From positions 629,001 through 693,000 of the forward strand of contig CM059585.1 of assembly GCA_030407085.1 (NCBI GenBank): a DNA stretch of 64,000 nucleotides, written 5' to 3'. The translations under genes and the position numbers were made by a program. Below the pieces are notes generated by a model, which was not told the DNA's origin, searched no databases, and was given only the letters and a program-made list of their open reading frames with translations. The stretch comes from Trichopria drosophilae. Taxonomy: Eukaryota; Arthropoda; Insecta; Hymenoptera; Diapriidae. Shown here in pieces: positions 1-12,999 of the stretch. Within the stretch, counting starts at the first letter, position 1. Each line of letters begins with the position of its first letter.

Positions 1-1915
1 ATTTATAATATGCTGAATGAAAATGAACATTTTCAAAATAAAATTGAGTATCGCTAAAGTCTAAACAATTTGCATTTATTTCCGTACAAATGTTATTTTA
101 AGTAGTTATGCTAAGTTGAAGATTTATAGTGAATTCTTGTACTAAATGACGTAATCTATTAGCAAAAAGTATCGATATTAGTTAATACAAGTAGTACTAG
201 ATCATGAATTAAGATATATTATTATCAAGCTACTATAACCCTGCCCTGATATGAAAATAGCCCAAACATTTATTAATATATTTACAAAAAGCTGATTTAA
301 CCCACTAAACGATTTTTAATATTAAACGTCTTATTTTAAACTCACGAATATAATACATCACTTAATAAAAATACATATATAAACTTGTTTCTAAATATTA
401 GTTCTGGGTTATGATAAGAAAATGTTTTATTATCGTCGATTTGCAAACAAACAGAAATTTTGGTTAGGCTGTAAAGCTTCAAGTTTCGATAATTTGTTAT
501 ACATTTTTTGTTTGTATTAAAGTCATTTATTATATTAATACGATTACAAAAATCTTTAAATTCTTGAACTAAAAATCACTAAATACAAGAAAAATGACTT
601 ATTCTTTAAAACTAGTGAACTGTCACTCTTTTCAAGAGAGATTCCATTTCTTTGAGAGAAGGATTCCATGAAAGAGGTACTGTATTAAGAATACAAATTC
701 ATTGGTTTTTATGAGTATCGAAGATACATCTAAAACACATAGTCAACAATATTCTGAAAATATGCTGACGACTCAATTTCATCCGAAAATGAGGTTTTAC
801 ATTAAAGTCGACAAAATTAGGTGACTTTCTTTGACTGCAACCTTAATTACAACTAGTGCAGCACTGCACGGAGAAAATGTTTCTTTAATATTAAGCAGAT
901 TTATTAAATATTAAAAACCCTTTTTCAGCCAAGATGATTCGTACATAACTAACAAACCTTCTTATTTTTAATGATATGGAGTATAGAAATGTACTAGGGT
1001 CATATATTGACGTTGGCTTAGGATAGACATACTTAATTTACAGTAAATACTTTTCTAGATTTAATTGCGTTCGTTATTGTACCGTCTGCATCCTGCTTAT
1101 AAATAACCAATATAGTACTTTAGAGTAGCAACTTCAACTAAAGAACGATTAAATATAAATAATTTAACGTTAACAAATAAATTGTACTAAAGATGTATTT
1201 TAGTAAACCAATTTTTTTCAGTATACCAATACTTCTGTAAATTTTCTGATTTGTTGTATATAACTTTACGTTATATACAATTATCTGTAAGTGCCATTTG
1301 TTCGTTGTCAAAATTTAACTGTCATAGATTAAGGTTTTTTATATTTACACTAGGGTCTTTTGTGAAAACCACTTTGTGTTGAATAATCACAAATATTACA
1401 ACCTCTGTAGTCTTGCCAAGTGGATTCGAAATTTAAAATATTCAAAGGATAATTGATTTGGTCAGAGTTAAATTAGAAAGAGGCTGAAATTACCTAAGTA
1501 TTACTAATTTACGGCAAGTTACAACTCCATTGTACCAAATTCGAATTTCCACGAACGGAGAAAACTGCCATCCAGTATCAACTTCTACGTCTATTCCCAT
1601 TTACTGCGTTACGACTTCTGTTTTTGTAGAAAATATGTAGAATTAATCGAAGTCAAAATAGAATTGAGATACAACTTCTTTTGCCACTTAGGGAGACATT
1701 AACGTATTCTTGTATTAATGCAATAATTACTGTACATAAATATATAAGTGTTGGATACTTTCAAATCGTTACTAATGGTTACTAGTTTTAAATTAGTACC
1801 GAATTAACCCTTTTCATTCCAAAAGTCCGGATTTTGGACAGGACTTTCAACGCTGTAATGTTTGTTGCAAACTTCGTTAGAAAACATTGAAATAAGTCAA
1901 AGTCGATACATTTAA
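1..1915. other. AT-rich non-coding sequence
   Basis: No open frame of useful length and no recognisable repeat end is seen. The only local structure is a short direct duplication near 630-665, where AGAGA followed by GATTCCAT occurs twice about 20 bp apart. Read as intergenic or intronic DNA. Confidence 0.6.
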
Positions 1916-1918
1916 ACG

Positions 1919-2170
1919 TCGTCTTTCAACTGCCGTGGTCAGAATCAGCCGGCAATTTCACAGAAAAAAGTTATGATAATTTTGTTCAAAAAATACTGAT
2001 TTTTTTTTGACGTTTCTTCGCATGAATCGCATTTTTTTACATTGAAAATGGCTCATCATTTCAAAAGATACGTCTTTTTGTTTAGCCCTTTCTTCTCCAG
2101 TGATCTATTCAAATGATCTATTCTTCCTGGAAGTCGCCGGCTGATTCTGACTACGGCATTTGAAATACGA
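1919..2170. repeat. Inverted repeat pair, possible MITE remnant
   Basis: Two arms of about 35 bp face each other. The left (1919-1953) reads TTTCAACTGCCGTGGTC then AGAATCAGCCGGC. The right (2136-2170) is its reverse complement with about four mismatches, around the shared core GTCAGAATCAGCCGGC. The ~180 bp between them are AT-rich with a T9 run and no inverted similarity. The arms are too well kept and too GC-rich for chance in this context. A small non-autonomous DNA element is the simplest reading, but no target duplication was identified. Confidence 0.5.
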
Positions 2171-3390
2171 GGTCCAAATCTATCAATGTTGACAATTTTT
2201 GTAAATTATTAATATAAATTACATAGTATTGATATTTACTCGTTTCCATTGGTCTGAAGTCAACCGCTTTCAATATTTTTTCATTACTGTAAAACAAGTT
2301 CTGCAAAAACTACAATTATGTTTATCATTTATTTTATAATCTATTCTAAAAGTGAATCAAATATGAAATATGTTCAAACTGTTTTAAACATTTTGTTTAT
2401 TTACTATTTTCCGCATTACACTTTCTTCCAATTATTTACCAAATCCTGTTTTTTAGTCTTCAAATATTTTGAAATTCTCCATTATCTTCACAATTTCATT
2501 TCCTCCTCCATTCTTTCTTAGTTTTCTGACACTTTATAAGCTTTATAATTTCCCCTTTTGTCAACTAACGGAAATAACATTTTCAAAGAGTGATTTGATG
2601 TTTTTAAAATGTCGCTTTAAAATCCATGTACATTTTTAAAATTTTTAGTGCTTTTATTATCTATTTTGTAATTTACTACAGTACCAATTAATGTTTCTTC
2701 AAAAGTTATTTTTCTTCCTTAATTTTATACTTATTTAATCTGCATATTACAGTAATATTATAATTTATTTGGTACTTATCTTTGTTGAATTCTATTTTTT
2801 TCTCTTTATTTTCATTACATTCATTTTCCACTATTACTTGTATTTACTTAGAGTTTAACAAACCAGGGAATTTTGTGCAGCCAAGCGTATTTTGTATATT
2901 AATTTTGAAGAAAACAACTTTTCGCATAATGAAAATTGTAAAACTTAATCTAACAGGGCTCAAAAAATAATCCGATTTGCAATACACATTTCTTATAAAA
3001 ATTGCGCATAAAAGTGCTAAATTCTCATTCATCTGGCATGTCCCTTTGTAGAAATGACAGTTAAAATACTGAATAAATACTACTTTTCACGTGTGTTACG
3101 CCAAATCGACATTGGGATAGTAATTTTTATTAATTATGCCTTCCTAATATATAAATAAATAAAAAATCTAAAAATTTTAAAAATAAATATTAAAAATAGC
3201 CAGCCTCCTTATACGGAAATTACACGAATTTCGAAAAGTAGGCTAAAAAATACTTCTGGAGTCAATCCTGAAGTTCTCTGCATTCACCATTTTCACGAAC
3301 TGTAATAGTCAATATATTGAATTTTAATTAATTACTATGTTTATTGAGACTCGTTAACAAAGTAGAAAAAATGATTGCGAAATTTGCTAC
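2171..3390. other. AT-rich non-coding sequence
   Basis: Simple AT-rich sequence. Open frames here are short, hydrophobic and low in complexity, as expected by chance at this composition. No repeat ends or RNA genes seen. Confidence 0.6.
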
Positions 3391-3394
3391 ACGT

Positions 3395-3660
3395 CTTTTT
3401 TTTGGTACCGCTGATTACGAATAAACTGGCCGATCCAATATCGCTGGTCGAAAACAGTTTTTATTTTTTTTTTACGGACGAAAACATTAAAATTGAACGA
3501 GGGAATACTTCTCAAACGTCCTGACTATGTAGTAAATTTTAAGTTACTCAAAAAAACGCGGAGTACTTAATTTCAGGTGGATCTAGTGACTTTCAAATTT
3601 TGGCACTCTATTTTAGATCCACCATTTTGAATTTTCAAAATCTCAGGTTAGATTAACAAT
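3395..3660. repeat. Fragments of a dispersed repeat (CTGATTACGAAT / AAAATGG family)
   Basis: The plus strand near 3408 has GCTGATTACGAAT followed by GATCCAATAT. Near 3610-3650 the minus strand reads GAAAATTCAAAATGGTGGATC. The same two signatures occur together at 9.9 kb, 25.3-25.9 kb and 26.2-26.7 kb, so these are probably two oppositely oriented fragments of one old interspersed family. Nothing in it looks coding. Confidence 0.5.
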
Positions 3661-3942
3661 AAACGACCCGAGAATCTTCGAGTAATAAATGGCAGACGTT
3701 TTCCGTACCTAAAAATGTATGGGTAAAGTGCCAAATAGTAACAAAAAGTATTGGTCAGCCACACATCAATTATGTTCTTTTTTGTACATTCCTTTAAACA
3801 TTCATGTTCAAACAGTTCCCAACTTTATTTTGAACTGCTTCCCAGCAGCTATTAATTTTTCAAAAGTGACATCTAGGTCGGTGATTTTTTCCTTATATGG
3901 AGGCTATTCAGCAACTCGAGACTCAGCTGGTCGTCACCTTAC

Positions 3943-4560
3943 CTAGAAAAATTACGACTTCACGGGACGACAAAGTATTCGAATCTGGTTTAATAATTTT
4001 AAGGGAATGTTTCGCCGGTACGTAAAGAGCGCTTACGAGCATTTTCCCGAAGGTCGAAAGAAACTACGCTCTCGATAAACACACCGAGCGAACCGGAAAA
4101 GCGTAGATAGGGAGTTGCGGAAAAGTAGCGACCCTTGTAAAAGGTACAAGCCCCTCGACCTCACCCGCGGACGTCGTGTACTCCCATGGCCTGAAGGCCC
4201 GCTTTGATTTTCCGCTCTGCAGCTGGGTGCACCGGTGGTGCTCCAGAGTCCCCTGGCTGCCGTTTTCGATTCAGCCACCCATATCGTCACGTCAGCCGGC
4301 GAAATTATTCAGCGTTTTTTAAAGTCGCCGACCGACGAAAAGCTCCCTCTACGTTTTATTACGGAACCCCGGAATTTTACGGCCGGCGACGACGACGACG
4401 TTCCAACACGTAAGCGATACACTCCGGGGGTTCCCCCGAAAGTAATGGACTTTAATTTTGCTACACGACGACATTTCGTATGCATTTTTTGACGTACGAT
4501 ACGCAACGTAGAGACTTGCCTCTGGCATCGCGTCGCTTTCAGCCAGATTCGCTGCTCTTC
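3943..4560. other. GC/CpG-rich island, possible unassigned exon or regulatory block
   Basis: Composition changes sharply from the AT-rich flanks to a CpG-rich block, with a GAC triplet run near 4390. Both strands stay open for 70-118 codons, but none of the translations resembles a family I recognise; GC richness alone would give such frames. On the minus strand a strong 5' splice-site consensus, CTAG then GTAAGGTG, ends a possible exon at 3943. A second donor-like GTGAGG lies on the same strand near 4165. A conserved non-coding element is equally possible. Confidence 0.3.
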
Positions 4561-4689
4561 CTCTTTAAAGGTCGAGAAAATTAAAAAATCTGAAATATTG
4601 AGTCGCTTTGTGTGGGGTTTACTTTTACGAAAAATGTCTCCGTCGTCGTATTTCAGTGCATACAATCACCAAGATCAAAATCTAAAAAC

Positions 4690-5285
4690 GGTATTTTAAA
4701 GTGAAAATGTTATTATTGTAAGTCTCGGGCCATTCATAGTTTTATAACCCCGATTTTGGGTCGGGTTAATAAATAAAATTTTAAGCACAATAAATATATT
4801 TACAATCAAAAAAAGAATTAAATGGAAAAGAAATACAATTAATAAACTAGTGTTGGCGTGGTGCCTCGCTCGCTTCGGTCGCTCAGAAACTTCGACCCTG
4901 TGGAAAGTCGGCCATTCCTTAATACACGTTCGTTTACTAACAGCTTTCAACTGCATTATAAAATTATATCGATATTTGGGGGTCCAATCATATTTAGGTC
5001 CAAGTGGCCAAGGATAGATATGTTACAACAATACAGTGTTTCTTATATGTATGAAAACTGAAAATGATTGACAACTATGTCCTATTGCCTGATACGCCGT
5101 AAAATTGAAAATGAGCATTTTCAAAACTTCGACCCCGACGACAGGCCAACCGAAGTATTAATAAATAAAAGTTGCAGAACACTTACTTCTTGCACTTGTA
5201 TTGTAACAGACTATTCGATGCATATTACATGTTTACCAATTAATGTCTGTATTATTATGATCTTATATATACAATATATATACAT
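4690..5285. other. Non-coding sequence with a short recurrent phrase
   Basis: AACTTCGACCC occurs near 4889 and again near 5126, and a related phrase recurs at 24.26 kb. Around 4865-4885 the sequence is a run of CTCGCT/TCGGTCGCTC variants. This looks like old interspersed repeat material. No gene is visible. Confidence 0.35.
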
Positions 5286-5289
5286 ATAA

Positions 5290-5395
5290 TTTCTCAAAGA
5301 TATCTTGAAAGTGTCGAAAAGATCTCTGATGGATATCTTTTAGATATCTACAAGACATCGTTTAGATATATCGAAATAGTTATTTTCGTATCAAA
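5290..5395. repeat. Cluster of degenerate AGATATCT motifs
   Basis: Within about 100 bp the palindrome AGATATCT or a close variant (AAAGATATCTT, AAAGATCTCT, GGATATCTT, TAGATATCTA, TAGATATAT) appears five or six times at irregular spacing. It is one of several loci in the window dominated by a single self-complementary motif. Confidence 0.45.
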
Positions 5396-5439
5396 GGCGT
5401 AAAAGAACTTATGCTCCCGTAGCTGATTACCGCGCCCGA

Positions 5440-6060
5440 GGGGCTGGCGAAGACTACCCCTGGGGGTTAGCGGGTCGGAACGTCGAAATTTGATGAAAAA
5501 CTATAGGGTAATTATTTTTTTGCCGAGGTGACCAAATTCAATACTTTTTCAGACAATATTCATAAGCATTTTAAACCAGTTTTTATGGCATTATCGTTGA
5601 ATTTAGGAAGAAAATGCATACAACCTTTTTTGTAGAGAATTTCATGCTCTATCTTTTGTGTTTGAAACATTTTTTAATAAAATTTGTATTTTTCAAAATG
5701 AATGCAAAAAACTACGAAGAAACTTAATTGGGGCTAATGTTTTTTAGTATTGGACGGATGGATCTGCGCCAAAATCTAATCAGATCTATGTTATTCCAAG
5801 ACACGTATTTTAGAAAAAATTTATGTCATTACGCTTATCCGTTCGCGAGTTATAGCGAGACAAAAAAAAACGGGACGTACGTACGGACGTACGTACGTAC
5901 AAGATCTCGGACACAAATTTTTTTATTGTTGAATTGGGGTCCTTAGGGTCTGAAACGTCGACATTTGATGAAAAACTATAGGGTAATTTTTACGCCCGAA
6001 GTGACCAAATTCAATACTTCGTCCGGACCTAAGGTCTGGGTCGACGTAATAAAATTTAAA
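5440..6060. repeat. Two fragments of a dispersed repeat with an ACGTACGT tract
   Basis: Two direct copies of one module are present. Each runs from AACGTCGA, through TTTGATGAAAAACTATAGGG, to GTGACCAAATTCAATACTT (5476-5555 and 5948-6025). The second is preceded by an alternating ACGT/GTAC tract at 5877-5901 and ATCCGTTCGCGAGTTATAGCG near 5838. A third copy lies at 56.3 kb with the same order of parts, including the ACGT tract. This defines a real interspersed family; its class cannot be told from the sequence. Confidence 0.65.
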
Positions 6061-9000
6061 TATACTTGATCTAATTAATGCACATGAACATCGCTGTAGG
6101 AAAGAAAAGGACAAACGAAATACTTTTACTTATCGATACCTAAAGAACGGTAATCTCAAGCTCCAAACATAATTTCCTCCAAAAACGAGAACCACCGTAA
6201 TTAGTCGGAATACAGAAGGGGTAATACACTAGAATTTTTCGGCATAACTTAAACGTTTGCATCAAGATAGCCGTCGAAGCTAAATTCGCAGGAGAAAGGG
6301 ATGCATTAATACATGGTTCGTAAGTCGCACTTTTTGGAGTATACAACGTGTGTACGTCCATACATGAAAACCATGAAGATACACAAACAGAATGTACTCG
6401 AGTAAAGTATAACGCCTCTTGGAATGCAGCGCATCTTACGTAGAGCATTCCACAAGAAAGCCGCAGAAGATCGCGAATTCCGCATTTAGTTCGTTACATT
6501 TTTTATGCATTTATGGGAAACATAAGCACTGTGTACATTAGTAATTTGCAATCACTTTTTTTCCGACCTTTAGTCATAACAGTATACTGATCAAATAACA
6601 TTGATGAGAAAGAGACCAATTTGGATCGTTTGTTAAGACGATCAATGTTGATTATCTTTTATGAAATAATCAAAAAAGGGACATAATGTGCATCCTCCTG
6701 GAAATGAAAATTTTTATTAAATTCAATTATACATGAAGTTGATCCATCATAACCTAAATAAACCAAAGTTAGACCAGATTTTAGTCAACTTTTACACATC
6801 AAAGCAGAGTAGGTTAGCAGTGACATCAAAATTTATTCAAAATAGTATATAAAACAATATAATAATAATAATAAAAATAATAACGCCTTATTGACGCAAT
6901 ATACATTAATTTACATTGTTCAAAGGGCGAGGCACAGCATTAAGTGCTGTTTTACAGCCTGACCTATCACATTTAATCATTCGATGTAGATTTGAGATGG
7001 TTTTAAATATGTTTCAAAATTGAACAAATCAAATATTAGAATAGCATCGCTAACCAGGAATGAAATAAAAATCCCTGAAATCAATAAGCGAATACTTAAT
7101 TATCTTTTTCTGACCATGCATTATTCGCAACGCCTGCTTTATGAAGATATATAAATTCATTGGTTCCTTGTTTTACAATGATAATTCGAAAACTGAGCAC
7201 AGTGGATGACTAAGTTAAAAGTCTATTAATTACAGCGTATCATAATTCCGTGAAAACTATTTCATTCGGTACAACTTGAGGGGGAAATGCATCATTACAC
7301 AAGTACTATTAATGTGGTAATGCATTGATTATAATATAATATTTCAGCCATTTATACACTATCATGGTAGTAAAGTTTACCGAACTAAATTCCCGATATT
7401 GTGGTAAGCCTCTTGTCGCACGCTTCATCGAACAATTATTTCCTGCAAGCATATTTGTACATAATTAAAATTATACCGAATTACTTAATTATTTTCAAAC
7501 TAGTTATACTGAGTAAAAGTATAATATTATTGACAATAGTTACTCGAAATCTAAAATATAGTTAATAAAAATAAAGGATTTGAATCTATTTTATGTGAGA
7601 TTGAGTAATTTTAAATGCACTTTATAACGGAGATCATGTATTGCAAAATTGTTAGCAGTTTTGTATGACTTATTGTGATTTACGGAAGCAGTAACGTCCC
7701 ATAAAGTCCATTTCAAGATGGCGGCAGTCATGTACTTAGTAAAAATATATTTCCAGTTCTACTACAACACAAGTTGGTTTCGAATTTGTTAATAAACAAT
7801 CTTTTAAACTTTAGTCATCGGTATTCTCGAAGTTTAGGTCAATTTACCAAAACTAAAGTAGGCGGATCTAAAAAGGAGAACCCGTTATGTAAAATTACAC
7901 ATTTCATCGATATTTATAAAACTTAGATGGGCTGTTGGCAGCACATAACTGATTGATAAAATAAAAAAAAATAGAATGTTGGAAAACCTCAACAATTTCG
8001 AATTTTGTTCTTAAAAACATTTTATATTATTGAAAAAATATTTATTTTTGTTAAATTAAAAAAAAAATAGTTATTTTGAAATCTCTCATGTTGGAATGAG
8101 CTAAGTTTTCATTCTTTACAGAACAATTCGTTAATTACTCCAGAAAGTTATCTGCAATACACCATTCTAGCTCTTTTATATAAAAATGTTTGTATTGTTT
8201 GTCTAAATTTTGTATTCTGTTAAACACAGTTGTGTACCGAAACGTCATTTGCCAGTACACAGCACAAAAACAGTCTACTTTAATCGAACATTCAAAGGTA
8301 AGCGGAACAATGTAACCTTCGTAACAAAAACATGATACTCGCCATTGATCTGTTTTGAAACGATTGGATCTACGTAATCGAACCTTAAAATAGAGAATTA
8401 CTTAAAAAATATAACAGAATATACAAAATGTACTAGTTAATTAATTTTTAAAATTTTTTGACATATTTGTGTATTTGGGAGTTAAATAAATGCAGCATGA
8501 TATCTCAATTGCAGTTCACGAAGTTGAACATCCGCTACTTTAAACCAGAGCGAAGTACTTGGTGGCTGCGCTTTTAGAAGCTCACCAATTCTGACATTTC
8601 CGAGCTCTTTGACACTGTCGAGGAACCTTTACCTTATCGACCCAAATGCAGTCGTGGCAATTGGACATCGTTAATGAATGACGTTCAATTATGGGAATTC
8701 TCAACTCGCTTCAATTCTCTTTGTTCAAATTTTATTTAAAAAATAAAGTAAAATTGTGTTATTATTGCTAGTATTTAAAAAAAAATTAAGTATTGAATCT
8801 AATTAAATAAAAAATTAATATAGTTAACGGCTTATACCTACCTACAAATTGCATGAGATGTTAAAATGCCATAGTTTGAAAATTTCTAAACATTTTAATG
8901 TCGTATCGCTCGGATTCACTAAAAGGCTAGGCTTTGTCGAAACATTTATAATTTCAACTAGTAATGAAATCAACAACGGAAAAGGTAAAAGAAAAAAATT

Positions 9001-9835
9001 ATATTTATAACTATAAAGTTAATGCAATTTCGATTTGACGGTTACTTGGTACAGACTGTTATATGAATATGATTCGTTAGCATGCAATTATAATAAATCT
9101 AAAGAAGAAAGAAAAAGGAAAATAATATATAAAAACATTAAATTCGTAATATTTTTTTGCACTGAAAATGATATGGTATTTCTTCCAACATTTGTAATAT
9201 TGAAGTTAAAAATTCATCTATACAATTCAGAGATACGTGTAAATTTTTATTTTAAACAGTTGGCAGATTACAGAGATAAAAATGTTGGAAAATTACAAAA
9301 ATTAGATAGCAGCCGATTGTTCTAACAATCTTTTTAATATAGCGATTAAAGTGTTGGAAAAAATTAAAAAAACGGCAATTCCAACTTCAGTTTAGCGTAA
9401 GGCGACGTGCATCATGTATTTTTGTTGAGTATTTTGTTTCAAAGTTCAATTCAATGAAAGTAATAATTGCATTTCATCGTTGAAATATGAATTGAATTAT
9501 ATGTAAACGTGGCAGTATATTTTTTTAAATTTTAAACAAATTGTGTTCAAAACATATTTTTTTTATTTATAGAATTTTATTTTGCAGAGGAAACAAAATA
9601 TAATCAAGAACTTTCAATGTAGACTGAAAAGAGCTTCGATCTAAAATACCTAAATTTGAAAATTGCATAAAATAAGAGACATTGTTTAATTGATGAAATG
9701 TTTCTTTACTAAGTAAACAATTAAAAATTATTTTATAATTTGTGTCAGTAATTTATTCCTTCCTTACAATACTTTATAAATTAAAATGTCATCTTGAGCA
9801 GATTGGGTATAATGTATTATCTTTAATATTTTTTG
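6061..9835. other. AT-rich non-coding sequence
   Basis: About 3.8 kb without a supportable gene. A short imperfect (AAT)n microsatellite lies at about 6859-6883. A GC-richer patch near 8510-8700 has no recognisable translation. The longest frames are AT-driven and low in complexity. Confidence 0.6.
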
Positions 9836-10080
9836 TGCATAAGTCTGGTGAATCCAATATGGTGGTCAAATTTTTTTAAATTGAATGAAAACGCTTGAAA
9901 CTTGTTTCTCGGGTGTTTCTTGGGTTGCTGATTACGAATCTGAAATAATTTTTTCAAAATTCAAAATGGCAATATGGAAGACGAGTTTATGGACATCGAT
10001 CGAAATCACTTCAAACTTGGTACTTATTTTTTTGTTTAGTCACAGGTTACAAATTTCTTATATTAAATTTTTTGATATTT
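9836..10080 (+). repeat. Dispersed repeat copy (CTGATTACGAAT / AAAATGG family)
   Basis: GGTTGCTGATTACGAATCTG near 9924 is followed within about 25 bp by TTCAAAATTCAAAATGGCAA. An earlier GAATCCAATATGGTGG lies near 9850. The same ordered phrases occur in the 25-27 kb pair. The 65-codon open frame covering it is part of the repeat and shows no known domain. Confidence 0.5.
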
Positions 10081-12005
10081 AAATCAAGCATGGTAGCTAA
10101 ACAAATAATATTTGAAAAACTAATTTAGAAAATAACAAAGACTGAAATGGTTTGTTTTAACAACAAATTTTGTAAATATTGATTCCGATGCAATCGTATT
10201 TATTAATATTTATAAAGGTAATTTACATTTTATGCGACGAATAATATTTAGTTTTACTAATTGATAAATAAAAATATGCACCTCGTATGTATCATCAATT
10301 TTGATTGTTTTTACTTTATTAAAAGTAACATCTTTGTGACTATCCTCCTTTCTAATAAATTTCAATACATTCTGATTAATATTATCCTAAATTCCAATAA
10401 TCTAGGTAGTTCCTAATTATTTTGCAGCAATAATACAAAATATTTTTATTGACATTTGACGATAAGATAAAATAAATGATAAAGCCGAAGTAGACTTTAG
10501 TTGTTCACTCATTGAGATCAAAGTTTAACATTTCACGTATCAGCCGAAAAGTTTCGAAAGCTTCAAACATTTAGCAGCGAAATTTAATTAGTTTGAAACC
10601 TGAGGATCCATGGACTATTTTTATATCAGTCTGAAGAAGCAGGACATCGGACATTGTTTTCCAATAGTGCATCAATGCGATTTTCTTTTTTCCCCATTTT
10701 AGTTTTGTTCTTGCGGTAATTCTCTATTTTTTGGCCATACATGATCCAGTAAAGCTCTTTCGATTCGGCGGACTTTCTCAAACACAATTACTCACTGATA
10801 CTTTGTCATAATGTAAACCATATCACTTTTTAGTTGTGTTTAGTTGTTTTCCAGAAAAATATTAGTACGTGTATTTCTTGTGAAATATATTGTAAATGAC
10901 TAAAAATTAATAATAATTAAATACACATAAATGAAAACTATAAAAACCCATTGCGATGTTTCAAGAAGCTTGTAAATTGTTAGTTACTAATTTGCACTGC
11001 TTCTTTTATGTGTAACACAGGCCAAAAATATCGCATTTCATTTACTAACAAGTCCAAGTGTAAAGTACAATTACACACTAGTTAGTAAGAATCAATATTT
11101 GTTTTGACACAAATGACGGCAGAAAACAGCTCGTGTATGTTACAGTGTCAAAAATATGCCATTTTAACGCGACATGTCCATAAGTCGATTGTGTAAAGAC
11201 ATTGCATAAAGAAACAAGGACAAAGTAAATTACTGTCTCAATGCCACTAGACCAAATTTATAACTAGATCACGAATCATGTACATACTCATAAAATAGTT
11301 TCTCCTATAGTCAGATTCATTCCGTGATGTTTAATAAAAAATTCAATTAACAAATTTTATTTTAATAAAATGGTCTAACTATAAGTCTTGCAAAATAGAA
11401 TATTATCACTCAATATTATTAGAAAATAATACGTTAAAGCATTTAAAATGAACGAAAGAAGCAATCAGGTTTCGAGAGAAATTACTAAAATATGCAGAGA
11501 ACTACTCCTTTAACGGGATGGATTTGTCAGAACTTATACATAGTAATTTAATTCAATTTCACGCTCCATGAGGTACCTAGTCTGAATTTTAATATGATAA
11601 GTTAAAATGCCGGCTATTCGCAAAAGCGATTACAGTAATTTGACTTCAACAACTCCACGACTCTGTTGCGGAAAAATAAATCGATTTAATATAACCGTTG
11701 TGGAACGACAATGATTTTCCTTCGTCTGCATATAGTTGACAGAACTATCCCTAAAATCGATCCTATAATTTGGATAACTTATACTGGACGCTAAATGTAG
11801 AATGTTACATTTTTCACTAAAAACAAACATTGAAGATACAATTTAGCATAGAAAGTAAAAACCCTGTTAAGACATGAAAGAAATTCAAGTGTCTGACCAT
11901 ACGCGGATTTTACTACTTATTTAATTATTCACGCGTTTTCTCACGAAATCGCTTTCTAAGTTTAAATATTTAAACAGTTAAAGTTACTAATATCGAAATT
12001 AAATA
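10081..12005. other. AT-rich non-coding sequence
   Basis: No gene, RNA or repeat boundary could be supported. Short frames on both strands are consistent with chance. Confidence 0.6.
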
Positions 12006-12022
12006 ATATATAAAATTATATA

Positions 12023-12061
12023 GCACCTGAAGAGGACTCGTAAAGAATCGAAACGTTGTGC
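12023..12061 (+). other. Hammerhead-like core fragment, possibly from a Penelope-like element
   Basis: The sequence has CTGAAGA (fits CUGANGA) at 12027-12033. A short stem follows, GACTC (12035-12039) facing GAATC (12045-12049) with one mismatch, then GAAAC at 12050-12054. These match the order of the two conserved strands of a hammerhead ribozyme core. GCAC just before and GTGC just after could also pair. The upstream strand with the cleavage site and stem I was not found, so this is at best a degenerate or partial motif. Phrases like this also occur in ordinary insect interspersed repeats. Confidence 0.25.
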
Positions 12062-12227
12062 AAATTATAATCCCATCTCAAATAATTTTTGCAGGGCATA
12101 AGCCGTTTTAATTTCTTATTAATTATTTAATTATAACCTGCATTTTTAATTATCATACACAATATATAAAATCATTTTCGGAAGACAAAGAATTATATAT
12201 ATTTTTTCTGAAAAATTGGAATGTGTA

Positions 12228-12373
12228 AAATTGCTGAAGCGGTGGAAAACTAAAAATGTCTGATATGTACGAGCAGCTCTCGGTTCGCATTGAACTTATG
12301 ATGATTTTACATATTTCTCCCAAGCTCGACCTTGTTCTCCATCTGCTTTTTCCTCCACTGACTCAGCAATTTT
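12228..12373. repeat. Short element with ~23-bp imperfect inverted ends
   Basis: The left end AAATTGCTGAAGCGGTGGAA (12228-12247) faces a right end (12347-12373) whose reverse complement reads AAATTGCTGAGTCAGTGGAG. About 100 bp lie between, including weaker inner pairing around GAGC. A 39-codon frame from 12257 inside it has no recognisable content. It may be a tiny MITE or a hairpin RNA source. Confidence 0.4.
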
Positions 12374-12999
12374 GAAAAGTCTTAAAACGACAGGAGGAAT
12401 ACAGTAGTATATCACCTTCAATATATATTAAATTCTATTTTCGTTTATTCATAATTATAAAAATATTGTAATTAACTTGAGATAACTAAACGCAAATTTG
12501 TTGACAGGTGAATCTTTTTTAGTATATTTTAGAAAGCATTGTTCGAGTCAAAATTGAAAGAAATATTTCGATTTCGATTTGTACGCAATTTTATCCGAGT
12601 ATTTATTTCCGGCGCTATATCCGCTTGTGTATCGGATATGCCGCTATCGAAGTTTGCGTTTTTCATTTAGTGAACAGACAACGGTAACATTCAGCAAAAT
12701 GTTGTGCTGTTACAGTAACCGTTAAATAGGACAGTGTTATGTTTAGATACTTGAAGAGACATTAGATAACTAAAGTTTCTTGCGTATTGCCACCACTGTA
12801 TTGAATTTGTTTATAAAATATTTTTGTTTTCTATTATTGTCAATTTTGTTATAATGTATGGTTAAACTTGAAAAAAAAGTCATTAATATAAATTATTGTC
12901 ACTGAACACGAAAAAGTGAAAAATTGAGATTGTTCGTAACGTCCTCAACTTTCAAGACGTAACTACGGATATATATGAGGTCGCGCAACGTTGTTTCAA

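Noticed and set aside
4033..4665. Overlapping frames of 70-118 codons on both strands in the CpG-rich island
   Set aside because: Several mutually overlapping frames cannot all be genes, and none is recognisable; kept only as an island with a possible splice donor.
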